A DNA stretch of 64,000 nucleotides, taken from NCBI GenBank assembly GCA_001414485.1, contig LLEY01000064.1, positions 124,001-188,000 of the forward strand, given 5' to 3'. The position numbers and the translations under genes are program-made. How positions within the stretch are numbered: position 1 is the first letter of the stretch; every line of letters begins with the position of its first letter. This DNA comes from Calycina herbarum. Its lineage: Eukaryota > Ascomycota > Leotiomycetes > Helotiales > Pezizellaceae. The notes beneath the pieces were generated by a model that saw only the letters and a program-made list of their open reading frames with translations, ran no database searches and had not been told where the DNA came from. Below, in pieces: positions 1-13,469 of this stretch.

Positions 1-925
1 ATTAATCTCTCTAAGATTAATCTATAGTTATTAGTTAGTAGAAAAGCGTTTACTTTACCTAGTATAATAATAATTAATAGATATAGTATATAAACTACTA
101 CTCTTAGTAACCTTAGAGGAAATATATTCTCTTTTATAGACGTCTAATTTAGCTACGACTTAGCGAAGTTCTATAATCTTAAAATAAAAAGACTTCTTAT
201 ACTTATAAAGATTCGCAGATATAATAGAGAGATTAGTAGAGAAGCTACTTACTATCTTCTCTCTAATTACGTATTAGATAGCTGTAAATTCTTTAATATA
301 TCTTTTATTCTACTAGACCTAGGATTATATAACGTTATTCTTAGCTAAAAGTTCTTTAAATACTTTTATATTAATATCGACGTAACTTATTAAAAGTTAC
401 TCTAGCTAGAGAAACTTAAGCCTTACTTCTCTACTTAATAGTCTATACCTCTCTTACGCGAAGCTATTTATTCTAAGAACTCTATACTCTTTTACTAGAA
501 TTAGATAGACGCTTATAATCTTATAATAGAAGCGGACGAATTATAGAGACAGAATAGCTAATCTATTCTAGAACTTAGTATAATAGAATATCTAGAATAT
601 ATATCTATAATCTACGAAAGTAACTACTAGTCTTTTATATAAGTATAATACTAGATTATAAAACAGGAACTAGAGGGATTACCTAAGAAAGTGCTTACTC
701 TAGTCTATTAATAAAAGCTTTTTCTAAAGTAAGAACCTTCTATAATAATTAATATCTCTACTATATCTACTATAGGAATATACTACTATTTACTTTAGAA
801 AGATAGCGAGATGTTTCCTACTAGCTTATATAAGATTAAGAGTATTATAGCTAGTTAAGAAGAAGATTAGATAATACTAGAGGTTCTAGAGAAGTATATA
901 GATTTTATAGACGTATTTTTTAAGA
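1..925 (+). mobile_element. Ty3/Gypsy chromovirus E1, 5' pol part (RIPed, runs off window)
   Basis: Plus-strand fragment of a Gypsy polyprotein, cut on the left by the window edge and on the right by a Helitron. Read through its stops, it gives a protease-distal stretch near 310-360 (LDLGLYNVILS-like) and, near 895-920, the linker before reverse transcriptase (KYIDFIDVFFK, compare the usual DFxDVFSK). There are many in-frame TAG/TAA, and the first 120 bases contain neither CA nor TG, the expected end state of RIP. The same frame resumes at about 5801, so this and the part from 5801 are one element. It is a dead copy. Confidence 0.8.
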
Positions 926-3900
926 ATATTAAGAATATCAAGAATATATATATATTAAAGCACGATTAGACTATCTTAAGCGATTGGCTCCTAGTGTACC
1001 GTGAGAAAAACTGGTTACGTAAGAAATACTAAACTTCTCCTCGCGTCGTCCGCTCGCATCGTCTACTCTCTCTTACTACTCTTATAGACCCTCCTCGCTT
1101 CTATACTTTCTGTAGACAAAATCGCCTAGCTACTTACTTTATATAAGGCAGGAGGTAATATAAGACCTGTAGCTACTGTCGAGTCCGTATGCTCCCCGGT
1201 TCCTAGCCTAACTAACTAGTATATAGAACCGACATACGACGAAACACGCTTAGAAACGCTCTGCTTTGTAAGAACTCGACCTAAATACTCTCTCTCCCTC
1301 GCGCCGCCGACGACGGCCTCCTACGGACGTGTCTGCGGACGCCCTAAGCCTACCACGCTAGTAACAGGCTCGTTAACCGTCTGTCGAGGCTCCCGTTAGT
1401 ATCGTAGAGGACCCTTCTATCGACCTACCTCTTATACGGCCTCCTAGCTTCCTCTCCTGCCTTCGTCCAGCTCTGTAATATACTCTCTAGCCCTTAACTG
1501 CTCGCTGTATAGCCTGTAATATCTTATACTTCCAGTTTATAGGCGGCTTCTCTAAGCCCTGTTATAAGAAAGACGATGTTATACTCTCACCGATCTGTAA
1601 ACCGCCTAAGTACTTATATAGCCTCCTTATAGGCGATAACCTACGCTGCTACACCTTCTAGACACACTTATACGTATATAACTATGCCTTTATGTTTATA
1701 TCTATAAGCTATAAGAAGGATACGCGGATCGACCCTACTACTAGTAAGATCTAGTGCTTTTAGATCTATAGGTAGCTCTTTCACTACTATAGCCTCTTAT
1801 AGCCGGCGTCTTACGAGGTGCCTTCCTTTATACAGCTCTTCTTTTATAACCTAGCGTATATAATAGACATTCGTACTAACTAGTACTTATAGCTTAACCG
1901 GACGATCCTTTTACAGCTTATAGAGGTGCTTATAGACTGTAACCTGTTTATTTCCTTATATAAGATAGCTTATAAGCGACTTACGACCTAGTAAGCTGAC
2001 TTTCGGATCCTTCTTAACCTATAACTATGCTTAGTTATCGAGGCGGGCGTAGATCGACGCTAGGAGAACCTCTCTACGAGTAACGAGGTTATAGTAATTA
2101 TCCTAGACGAGTTTATAAATATAAGCTGTTATAACTTAGTTCTTACGATCCGCGAGACAGGCTAAGACCGTCTGTAACTCTATACGATTAATATTACTTA
2201 CCTAGTATATATGCCTCTTTACTACGTCCTCCTGTTCTTATACAGCGACCTAGGCTAGTACTATAGTCTTTAGTTACGAGATCGTTATAGGACCCGTTAG
2301 CGGACGCGGCTCGAGTAACGAGCCTTTTACTAGTACTACCTTTATATCCGTTAGGCCTTCTCCTCGCTCTTCTATGCCGGCCGACTCTTGTAGTAATATA
2401 TCGTCGATGTGTATATTACCTACGAGACGATAGTACTCGACTGGCTTCGGACATACTAGTAGAGTATCCGCGCGGACGTATATACTAGGCTTACGGACGC
2501 TCTAATCTGGTAGGACGTAAATATAGGCGACCTCGGCCGCTGGTTTATTCTCTTATTAAGCTTTACAGGTAGTGACCGCTTTATATACTAGCTCTTCTAG
2601 GACTCTATAGCTATTATACGATACTTTAGTAAGCTAAGCTTTTTTATTACCTTTATAGCTAACCTGCGCTAGCCTGAAATTACCGAGAACCTCTTACGCG
2701 GATAGTAAGCTATAGACCGCCTAGATCTTATTACCTATGTCTTTGCTCTTAAGGTTAAGGAGCTACTTATAGACCTGAAAAACCACCTCTTTAGTTCGTA
2801 TATAGGCTATGTATATACAATCGAGTACTAGAAGCGAGGCCTGCTATATATACACCTCTTGCTCTTCCTTAGGTAAGACGCGGCCTTTCTTACGCCTAAG
2901 CTAATTAACAAGGTCGTTTACGCTAAGCTTCCGGATCCTTTATAGGACTCTATAGGTAAACTTATAGACGTAGTAATCTGGAATATAACCTATAGTCTAT
3001 ATAGACTTAACAACTACTCGAAAGCGTCTTATATAGACTATAAGAACCTAACAAGCCCTCTAATATACTAAAAGCGGTTTCTAAAGACATTTACAGCTAC
3101 GACAGTCGTTTATAAGAACGAGTATCCTAAGTACTACTGCTAAGATAATAGGCGTACCTTTATAGTCTATAAACTAGGCTTTCCAGATTAGGAAGTCGTC
3201 TGTGATAACCGCTAAGTAATCCTATATAACCTATACTTACTTTAGAAGTTCCGCTCCTACTTAAACGTCGAGGTATATATAATAGTTAAGGCTGTGAAGT
3301 ATATTTATAAGTACGTCTATAAGAGGACGGACCGTACGACGGTTATAGTCTTAGGTATAGACAACGAGATTACTTGTTATGTCTAAGCACGGTACGTAAG
3401 TCTTATAGAGGCCTTCTAGCGATTGTTCGAGTATAGTACCTACTAAGAGTTTCCTCTAGTCTAGCACCTCGCTGTCTACCTACCTAGGTAGTATATAGTC
3501 TACTTTATAGACGACCTCTCCTCTAAATAAGTAGCTGCGAAAGCTGTAAACGCCCGCTTAACCTTAATAGCTTTCTTTAAGTATAATACTATATACGAGG
3601 ACGGACGCCGGTACCTATACTATGAGTTCCTATAGTATTACGTGTAGAAAGTAGATTATAGGATCTAGGTAAAGCGTTAGCACAGGTTTTGTATTAGCTG
3701 TATATATCACTGTAATCTAGTTTCAGGTAAGCGGTACTATTTATAGCTCTTACTAACGGCCGTTCACAGTCCGCGGTCTTTTAAGAAGCTATATATTATT
3801 AACAGCGTCTGTTATCTAACGTACTAAGCTGCCTATATCGCGCGTAGCCTAGCTAAGAATAACTAAGAGTAGTTCTAGTACTTTAATAAGGTAATACTCT

Positions 3901-5800
3901 TTATAACCGGCTACGGTTTACAAACGCTCTTTCTTACAGGTATCTGTCAGTAGCTAATTACAGACCTACGAGCTATCTAGGACCGGTTTAAGAAGCATTT
4001 TTATAATAACTTAGTCTAGAAGCTAGCCTATAACCAGTCTATTAGCTTCCTACTCTCCCTAGTCGATCCTTACTACGACTATAGCCTCTTCTTACTTAGT
4101 CTCGGTCTTACGGATCTTTAACAGACGCTTATAGATGCTAGCCTGCTCGAGAACGTCTTTAACTAGACTATAAGCTACTGTATAGCTGACTAGCAGGTTG
4201 ACCTTGCCCGCGAGACGTCCCTAGCGTCTATAAAGTAAGCTTAGCTTAACCCGGACCAGTATACCTGCTTTTAGACGATTATAGCAGCTATTATAGACGA
4301 CCTGTAAACTGCTTATTTCTACCTACAAGGCCTAGTAGTACTAGTAAGACCTTCCTTTACCAGACCTTATACTACTATTACTAGAGTTAAGGTAAGTTAG
4401 TTCTTTATATAGTATTAACTAGTATTATAGCCCTACTTCTTCTTAATAGACGGACCTCTTATTCCTAGTTTAAGATCTCTCTTAAGCTAAATAAGTCGTC
4501 TATAAGCACGATTATAAAGATAAGTCGACTAGGTATATACCTTTGCTCTATAGACCTGATTATCTAGGACAAGGTGCTTATATAATATAAGTACTACTTT
4601 AAGGTTATATATCAGCTAATAGTTAACTTACGATCCGTTATAGACGATACTCTCTTTAGAGAGGTGCTTATAATCCTCGGCAGCGACTTTATACAGATTC
4701 TACTAGTAGTTCTACGTAGTTTATAAGCAGATATTATACAAGCGTGCTTATAGCGTACGTGGATCTAGCTACGGCTCTGTCAGCTCTCTTTACAGATGAA
4801 TATACGCGTCTATAATAACCTGTTAGAGTAAGATTTTATAAGCTAGATTAGTAGTCTTCTATACGATTTGTCTTTAAATAGGCAGATTACGCTCCTACTC
4901 TTTATCCTACGTGCCGGGTTAGTTATAGACCTGATCGACTATGTCTACCTGTAAGAGCGCCTTTTATAGGCACCTAGTGACTACTAGGCCTTTCGTAGAT
5001 AGGCAATCCTCTCTATACGAAACGATATAGTCCGCGAACTGAACTAGACGATCCTAAGTACCTTCCTAGATTAAGAGTAGACGTATTTAGCAGTCGATTC
5101 GGCCGACGTAAATAAGGCAGATCTAGAGATTATTAAATTACCTCTAGAAGTCTTATAATATATATGTCTTCCTAGTCTCCCGCTCTTAAGACTATAGCTT
5201 AAGGTCGGCGCGTCTATAATACTCTTATAGAACCTGTGCTTATAAGAAGGGCTTTATAACAGGTCGTAGATAGCTATCTATAGCCTAGAGAGGTTTATAA
5301 TCTAAGTCCAGCTACTCGGCGGCGACTTTGACAGCTAATTATAGACGATTCCACGGATTAAGCTCTAGTCTACAGATTAGCAGTTATCCTTTACCCTCTT
5401 CTATAAGCAGTTCCTAATTACGCTATCCTTTGCTATAACTATTAATAAGTTATAAGAGTAGTCCTTTAAGTTAGTAGGCATCGACCTACGGTTACTAGTC
5501 TTTTCTCATAGTTAATTCTATGTTATAGCTTCGTATATAACCTCTAAAGCAGGCCTCTATATTCTTTTACCTCCTAATATAACCTGTACTTATAATATAG
5601 TATACCTAGAAATATTATAAGGTCTTGCTTACTTGGTTTACTTCGCTTATAGGTGGCTTTTTTCGCTTACGAGCTCTTTACAGGTACTTAGCGGCCCGCT
5701 TTCCTTTATCTTATCTATAATTATCTATAACTACCTCTAACCTCCTGTTTCTTAAAGCCTACGCCAGCGAGCGCTAGCGAGCTGCTTAAAACTCGTAAAA
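926..5800 (+). mobile_element. Helitron (Rep/helicase), RIPed, inserted in E1 pol
   Basis: A rolling-circle transposon, dead by RIP. Near 2820-2870 the frame reads IEY*KRGLLYIHLLLFL, the Helitron Rep HUH motif (H-I-H) in its usual KRGLPHxH setting. Near 3290-3325 it reads KAVKYIYKYVYKR, the two-tyrosine KYxxKYxxK motif. A Walker A remnant near 4329-4360 reads SSTSKTFLYQT, a GGTGKT whose glycines became serine by G-to-A, followed by Pif1-like helicase sequence to about 5600. The ends are set only by where the Gypsy frame stops and resumes. AAGAA stands at both junctions (922-926, 5799-5803), which may be chance, because Helitrons normally make no duplication. Clear TC and CTRR termini were not found. 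GC content is higher than in the Gypsy elements, but CA/TG are still depleted. Confidence 0.8.
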
Positions 5801-8596
5801 GAAGCTTTAGATACTCTACTATCTTACTAATATTATAACTATAAAATATAGCTAGAAGAAACAGATACTCTTAGATATTCTCTAGTATATAAGATATCGA
5901 CTAAAGAGCTACTTACTACAAAGGAATATATCTTAGATAACCTTTATAAGGGATTTATAAAGTATAGCTAGTCTTCTTTTACTACTCTAGTACTATTTAT
6001 AAAGAAGGTAGACAGAAGACTACGCTTTTATATTAACTTCTAGAAGCTTAATAACCTTACTTAAAAAGACTACTATCTACTTCCTCTTATTAACAAAATA
6101 CTAGTACGTATTAGTTAAGCTTATATCTTTATAAAACTCGATATCTACTAAGCTTTTTATTATATACGAATAGATCCTAATTCTAAAGAACTAACTACTT
6201 TCTATATATATTATAGAATATATAAGTATAAGGTTCTACTCTTTAGACTTATAAATAGACTATCTACGTACTAGTAGTATATAAATAACGTACTTTTTAA
6301 CTATTTAGACGATTTCTACTCTACTTACTTAGACGATATCCTTATCTATTCTTCGAATATATTAGAGTACGAGGAATACGTATAAAAAGTCTTCTAATAA
6401 CTACGAGATACTAGCTTATAAGTAGATATTAAGAAATATAAATTCGATGTTAAGAAGATAAAATATCTTAGCTTTATTATTAGAACTAATAGTATTAAAG
6501 TAGATCTAGAAAAAGTTATAGTAGTTTAGAATTAGTAAGCACTAGATATAGTAAAAGGCGTTTAGAGCTTTCTAGGCTTTTATAACTTCTATTAGAGGTT
6601 TATACATAGTTATAGAATTATTATAAAGCTACTTATACGTCTAATAAAGGATAATATCTTTTAACTACGATAAAAGCTACTAGGACACTTTTAAGAAGCT
6701 AAAAGAATATCTTATAATAGTACTAGTTCTTTATTATTACTTTCTAAAGCTTTTTATAATAATCGAGATAGACGTCTTAGATAGAATAATCGCTAGAATA
6801 CTATAATAATAGTAAGTAGACGGCGAATAGTACCTAGTAGCTTACTTTAGTAAGGTTATATCCTTAGCTAAGTATAATTACGAAATTTATAATAAAGAGA
6901 TACTTATAATTATACGCTCGCTTATAGAATAGAGACTAGAATTATAAAGCACGTATAAGAAATTCTATATTTATATTAATTATAAAGTACTTAAGTACTT
7001 TATAATAACAAAGTAGCTTACTATATATTAAGCTAGATAGGCTAAAGCTTTAGCTAAATACTACTTTATAATAATATACTATTCTAGAAAGAAGAATAGA
7101 AAGACAGACGCTTTAATATAAAAAGTAGATAAATTATAGACTTAGAAGAAGCTAAAAGAATAATACTAGACTCGTATACTCTTAACAAAGGAACAGGTTA
7201 ATATAGAAGTACTTAAAGACTTCGAGGTCGAAATAAGCTCTATTATACTAGCTCTAGTCGACGACGATTACTTCTAAGAGTCTCTTACGCTCTCTAAACG
7301 AATTCGTAAAGTAAATAAGAATACTAAGACACTTTAAGCTTTATAATTATAAGCTAAGAAAGACGAAGACTCTTCGTATATCTTAGAGGAAGACCTACTA
7401 CTTTATTTAGACTACTTAATAGTATAAGATATTAATACTTTATAAATAGACCTAATCTATAAAGTATGTAACTAGGTACTACTAGCTTACTCTAGACGAG
7501 ATAAGACCTACTAGATCCTTTACTTAAGATATATCTAGCGAAATATAAAATCTAATATTATATAATACGTATATAATTATTATAAATATTAAAGAGTAGA
7601 TATACTAAGAGATAAGACTCTTAGTTATCTATATCTACTTCTAGTTCTATTATATATATAGTAATACGTAGTAATAGACTTTAAATCCTTCCTAGCTAAT
7701 AAGTACGGCTTTAATAACGTATTTATAGTTATTAACTAATTATCTAAATAATCTATCTCTATTATATAGTAAAAGGAAGTAATAGCTAAGTAGATAGCTA
7801 AGCTATACTTATAGCACGTATTATAATACTATAAAATCCTAGAAAGTATTATCTCTAATAGAGGCCCTTAGTTTATCTTTACTTTCTAGTAAGAATTTAT
7901 ACGAATTCTTAGCGTCTAGCTTCGACTTTCGACTATAAACTATGTCTAGATAGACGGATAAACTGAAATTATAAACTAGTATCTAGATTAATACTTATAG
8001 CTATATATAAATTACTACTAGAATAATTAGTTAGAGCTACTTCTAATAATAGACCACGCTTAGCTTATACTACCTTATAGTACTATTAGAATATCTCTAT
8101 TCGAATTATAAAAGAGCTACTTACTAAGAACGTCTTTTAACTAGTATATACCTAAACCCTCGACTATATAAGAGAGACTATTATAAGAAGAAGCTATAGT
8201 AGTTATAAAGACTCTTTAAGAAGTACTAGACGTTAGCTAAGTAAATATAGTAAAAGCTTAAGAAAAGAAAGAATAAGACGTAAATAGATATAGATAAGAA
8301 GTAGACTTTATAGTTAGTAATATAGTTTTTATTACTATAAAGAACTAGAATATATAAAGACCTAGCTAGAAGTTAGATCACTAGATAGCTAGACCTTTTA
8401 AGATTCTTAAGAAAGTTAGCTCTGCTTTTCAACTCTAGTTACTATTCTCTATTAGAGTCTATCTTATCTTTATACTAGAGAAGTTATATAAAGCTTTAGA
8501 CGATCCTCTACTTAGATAAGTAAGTATACTACTTCTACTAATTATCGTCGACAAAGAAGAATAGGAAGTTAAGAAAGTACTTATAAGTAAGATATA
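5801..8596 (+). mobile_element. Ty3/Gypsy chromovirus E1, 3' pol part (RT, RNase H, integrase)
   Basis: Continuation of E1. Reverse transcriptase lies at about 5870-6520 (KGFIK; LFIKKVDRRLRF; KLDIY*AFYYIRID) with the catalytic box YLDDILIYS near 6330-6350. RNase H lies at about 6720-7000 and the integrase core at about 7580-8150. A C-terminal stretch at about 8330-8590 reads RPFKILKKVSSAFQL and then EE*EVKKVL, the approach to a chromodomain. That domain is cut by insertion of copy A at 8597. Numerous RIP stops make it non-functional. The 3' LTR is not in the window. Confidence 0.85.
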
Positions 8597-9061
8597 TATT
8601 ACGAATTACAGTTACGTAGTAAGTAGTTTAGACAGCGCTCTAATAGAATAAGGTACGACATCTAGGAATAGAAGATAGTATAAGAGGAAATTAGTAATAT
8701 AGAAGGCATTTAAGGGTTTCAGGATCTCACTGTTGTAAGGCTGTTGGAAGTCACGTGTGATTACGTGACGTGATCGCTTATATCGTCTTAATCGCTGTAA
8801 TCGCGAGCGATATAAGCGATATAAGCGATGTAAGCGATATACTTAGAGAACGAAGGTTCTATATAAGACTAGCACGTCTGTTATTAGATAGAAGCTTCGT
8901 ACTTAACTTTAGTTATTAATCTTATTATCTTATTTAATATCTTTAATATAAAGTAATAAGTTTACTTCTAAGTAAATAACCTAGTATATCTATACTTCTT
9001 ACTTATATACTAACCTTTAAGACTTAGTTATCTTTATTTAGTTTATTTAAGTTTTATTATA
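8597..9061 (+). repeat. 5' LTR of Gypsy copy A (465 bp)
   Basis: Homologous to the two 446-bp LTRs of element D. It starts TATTACG (TGTTACG after RIP) and ends TTATA. The preceding pentamer ATATA (8592-8596) is the expected left target duplication; its partner should lie beyond the window. The middle of the U3 (about 8760-8830) differs from D: GCGATATAA-type repeats in both orientations replace the GATCT-type repeats of D. Confidence 0.85.
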
Positions 9062-9262
9062 CTTTAAGCACCTATTTAGAAGTTTAGTCGCTATAGCCTT
9101 AGTAACTCCCGTCGCCGTAGCTAGTCTAAATACTAGTTAAGTTAATATTATAGGAATATCTAGAAGCGCTACTAGAAGAATATCTACTAGTACGTAGTTA
9201 GTTAGAAACGACGACAATATTAGTATACTAGACGCCCCCGAGCCTTATAAGGTCGAAGTACT
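9062..9262 (+). mobile_element. Gypsy copy A, leader and start of gag
   Basis: Matches element D from 13470 to about 13670, in the leader and first gag codons. It is broken after 9262 by element B. The pentamer GTACT (9258-9262) is repeated at 22293-22297, where copy A's gag resumes, which proves that the pieces were once joined. Confidence 0.85.
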
Positions 9263-9563
9263 TATTATAGGCCGAATATAAAGAGGTTAATAGATAAGGT
9301 TGTCTTTATTATAAGAAGAATTAACTAAGGAAGGAAAGAGAAGAAGTCTATTCTACGTACGAGGGAAGAGGTCTTATACCTCTTACCTCGAGGTTCTTTA
9401 GTAAGTATAAGCTATAAGGAACTAAGATGTCGTTATAGCTCTCGTTATAGCTTTCGTTATCGAGGTGATTACCGAGTAAGGTAATTGCTAAGGTTATTAT
9501 ATAAGGTTACGTGTTTATATAAAGGTCGGTAGACCGAGTACTCTTCGGGTATAAACTGTTATA
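9263..9563 (-). repeat. Element B LTR, left copy (301 bp)
   Basis: Aligns end to end with 21992-22292. It begins TATTATAGG and ends GTTATA where the other copy ends GTTACA. The differences are mostly C-to-T/G-to-A in this copy. Confidence 0.9.
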
Positions 9564-12500
9564 TTACTCCCTCTTTTATCCTCTAGAGGTTATAAGCTCT
9601 TATATCTTCTAGAGCGTCTTAAGACTCCTAGGTTAGCTTAGTATATCCTTCTTATTTTACTAGTAGCTTACTAGCACGTCCTTATTCTTTTCCTTTTCGT
9701 TTATTAAGAATCGCTTCTACTACGTATTCCTGGTCGTCTTCGAGGATCTCTAGCCTAGGTTAATCGTCGTCTTAAACTTAACTTAGTAGTAGGTTATTCA
9801 AGGCTAGTCGTAGAAGCTAGCTATAGAATACGTTGTAGATTCTAGGAAGAGTATCTAAGTAATAACTATACGTTCTAATTACTTCTAATACTATATATTT
9901 AGCTTACTTTGTATTAAGCTTCTTTAACTTCCTTATTATATAAATGCTTTATAGGTTTAGCTAGACTTTGTCTCTAACTTTAAAGCTTAGCGTTTATTGT
10001 CTTCTTTTGTTTATAACGTCTTCTATCGTTTACTACGTAGTAGCTATTACTAACTATACCTATTCCTATACTTCTTTAAGCTTTTATACGATTCTATTAG
10101 CTCTCTAAATTAGCGATCATAGTATAGCTTTATTTAAGAGTTTATACTAGATATCTAGTAGCTTAGTATAATATCTGTATTTAAGGAAGAAAGAGCTTAC
10201 TTTTATAGCTAATACTATTTAATTATTAATTACTAATTCTATAAATAGTAGTAGTTCTTCTTAGTCGTCTTAAGTGTAATTTATAAACATTTATAGATAG
10301 GTTTCTACTATCTAGTTTATTTACTCTATAGATCTATCTATTTCTAGGTAAAAAGTAGTAGAGAGCTTTTATATAATTTCTAAGAAAGAATATACTCTTA
10401 TTTAAAGGTAGCCTATAAACTACGTTTCTTAATCTAATACTATTGCTTTTAGTAGATAGTATTTATAATAAAAGGTTTAAATAAACTATCTAGTAACTGT
10501 CTTAGATATAATATCCTTTAAGCTATTATAGATTATTCCTTTACCTAGTTTATTTATAATTATAACTATGTTTATATATCTATTACTTTCTAGTAACTCG
10601 ACTATAAAGTCTATTAAAATTTCGCTCTAGATTCGGTTAAGAACTAGTAAAGGTTTTAAGAATCCTTACTATACGTCTCTCTAAGCTTTATTCCTTTTAT
10701 AAGTGTTATAGTTTTATATAAACCTTTAAACGTCTTATAATATCTAAGGCTAGAAGTATTATTATAAGAGGATCTAGGCTATACTTTCTCGTCTAAGGTA
10801 ACTATAGAGCTTTAAATCGTATATAGACTAGATTATCTTCGTATATAGTTCTTTGTTATTTAGAACCTATAACTAGTTTCTAAACCTTAGCTTTCCTTTG
10901 TTTATAAGTATATATTTAGATATTAATATCTTAAGTTTTAAGCTAGTAGAGAACGTTCTTTTACTTTATTATATAACGTCTTTTATTACTTAATAGTTAG
11001 TATCCGCTTCTTTAGCTATTATCTAGAGTTCTTAAAAAGTCTTTTTATTATTTAAGAGTACTTCTTATATATCTTCTTACGTTTATATAGGTTCTTACGT
11101 CTATACTAGGTTCGCTTTTATAATTCCTAGAATCTATTCTTCTTCGTTTATAAACTTAAAGAGTTACTTTATATAATAATCGACTCGTTTATTTATAATA
11201 TTATCTAGTATATCTTATTTATATTATAAAAGAGCGTTAGCTTAAATATTATCTTTCTCTTAAATATATATAATCTTAAAATTATATTTTAAAAGAGCTA
11301 AGAACTATTATATTTATTGTTTTATAAGCTTCTAAACTATTATAAAGTACTTAAGGTTCTTATAGTCTATTTAAATCTTAAAGCTATCTACGCTTCGTAA
11401 CTCGAGATTCTAAGTCTCTAAGTACTATATAATAGCTAGTATCTCCTTATTATAGATTTTATAGTTATACTTAGTAAGTAAGTTCTTCTTTAAAAAGAAA
11501 GTATAGAGGCGTAAGAGTCTTTTATCGTTATATTATATAAGTATATTACTAATATACTAGCTAGAAGAGTCTGTTTTTATAATTGTTTATCTTTCGCAGT
11601 TAAAACGTATAAGAGCAGAGGCTATAGTAAACATATACTTAAGTTATTTAAAGATATTTTAATATTCGTTCGTCTATATAAATATATGTTCCTTATAAGT
11701 AAGTTCTATAAGAGGTCTTATAATATTAGAATAGTCTTTAATAAAGTTTTAGTAGAAGTTTATAAAGCCTAAGAAACTTTATATAGTCTTAACTATTATA
11801 GGTACTTCCTATTTAAGGATTACTTTAACCTTTTCTAGATCTATTTCTACCTCTAAGTTAATATTAAGAATAAACCTTAAATACTTTATTTATATAACTA
11901 AGAATTCGTATTTATTAATATTAAGAAAGAGCTCTACTTCTTTAAGCTTCTTTAAAACAAGCTTAACTTATTCTTTATATTCTTTAAGTATTCTATCTAT
12001 AAAGATTAGAATATTATTTATATAAGTAGAGTAGAAGTTATTAAGGTATTTCTATAGTATCTAGTTAATATATCTTTAAAATATACTTAGTACGTTTATA
12101 AGTCTAAAAGAGGTAACTAGCTATTTATATAATCTATATCTTATATAGAAAGCTATCTTCTATTTATCTTCTTTTATAATCTAGATTCTATAAAAAGCCT
12201 AGCTTACGTCGAGTTTTATATACTATTTTACCTTACTAGCTCGTTATAAGGTTTTATAGATTAGAGGAAGTAGGTACTAGTCCTTTTATATAACTTTATT
12301 TAGAACGTAGTAATCGATATAGAACCGTAGACCTTCTCCTAGCTTTTATATAAAGAGTATAGAGGTAGTAGTAGAAGAGTTACTAACTCGAATCTAGCCT
12401 TTATCTATATATTCTATAAGCGTTCTTCAAAAGACTAGAAGTTTATTATAAGACATATTATAGAGTAGCTTTTAAGAAACCGTAGCTTCCTTTCTATCTT

Positions 12501-13023
12501 CTATTATAAGTTCGATCTAGTAGTCTATTCTATTACCTTATAGAGGAGGTACCTTATCTAAGTCTTTTAGACTAAAAGTACTAAGGTAATCCTAGAACTA
12601 TAGTAGTAGCTTTATTTAAGGATCTGTCTTCGTCTTCTTTATCTTCTTAAGAGCCTTTATAATATCTCGTAAGCTAGCTAAGAATACTTATATATTTTAA
12701 TAAGATTTATTTGTTATTATCTAAAAGGCCTTAATAGAGATAGGTAGGCAATCGATAGAGGAGTTTGTATAGTAGTTTACTTCTAGTCTTTTAGCTTAAT
12801 TCTTTATAAGTGTATTTGTTAAGAAGATAAGGTATTCTAAAGTAAGACTGTTAATTTAAGCGTCTTACTTAATAATCTAGAGAAGTCTTAAAATCATATT
12901 ATATAACTCTAAGTAAGAAACGATATAGAGAAACGACCTAGCTTTATAGTATCTATCGATGTCTAAGGAGACAGTAGTAACTTCTGTTACTATATTATCT
13001 AAGAGAGTATTAAAGCTAGAGAG

Positions 13024-13469
13024 TGTTACGAATCACGTTATATATAGTAAGTAGTCTAGACGGCGCTCTAATAGGACAAGGCACGATATCTAGGAAATAG
13101 AAGGTAACACGGGAGGGAATTAGTAATATAAAGGCATTTAGGTATTCTAGGATCTTACTATTAGACGGCCGTTGGTAATCACGTGATAGATCCCCTCAGA
13201 TCTCTTAAGAGATCTAGAGGGATCTAGGGATCTAGGCTTATATAGGGATCTAGGTAGTACGAAGGAATCTATATATACTAGCACGTCTGCTATTAGATAG
13301 GAGCTTCGTACTTAACTTTAGTTATTAATCTTATTATCTTATTTAATATCTTTGATATAAGTAACGAGTTTACTTCTAAGTAAATAACCTAGCGTATCTA
13401 TACTTCTTACTTATATACTAACCTTCGAGACTTAGTTATCTTTGTTTAGTTTATTTGAGTTTTATTATA
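13024..13469 (+). repeat. Element D 5' LTR (446 bp)
   Basis: Starts TGTTACGAATC. The same length as the 3' LTR. The U3 holds a cluster of GATCT words (about 13190-13250) including a palindrome around AGATCTCTTAAGAGATCT. Confidence 0.95.
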
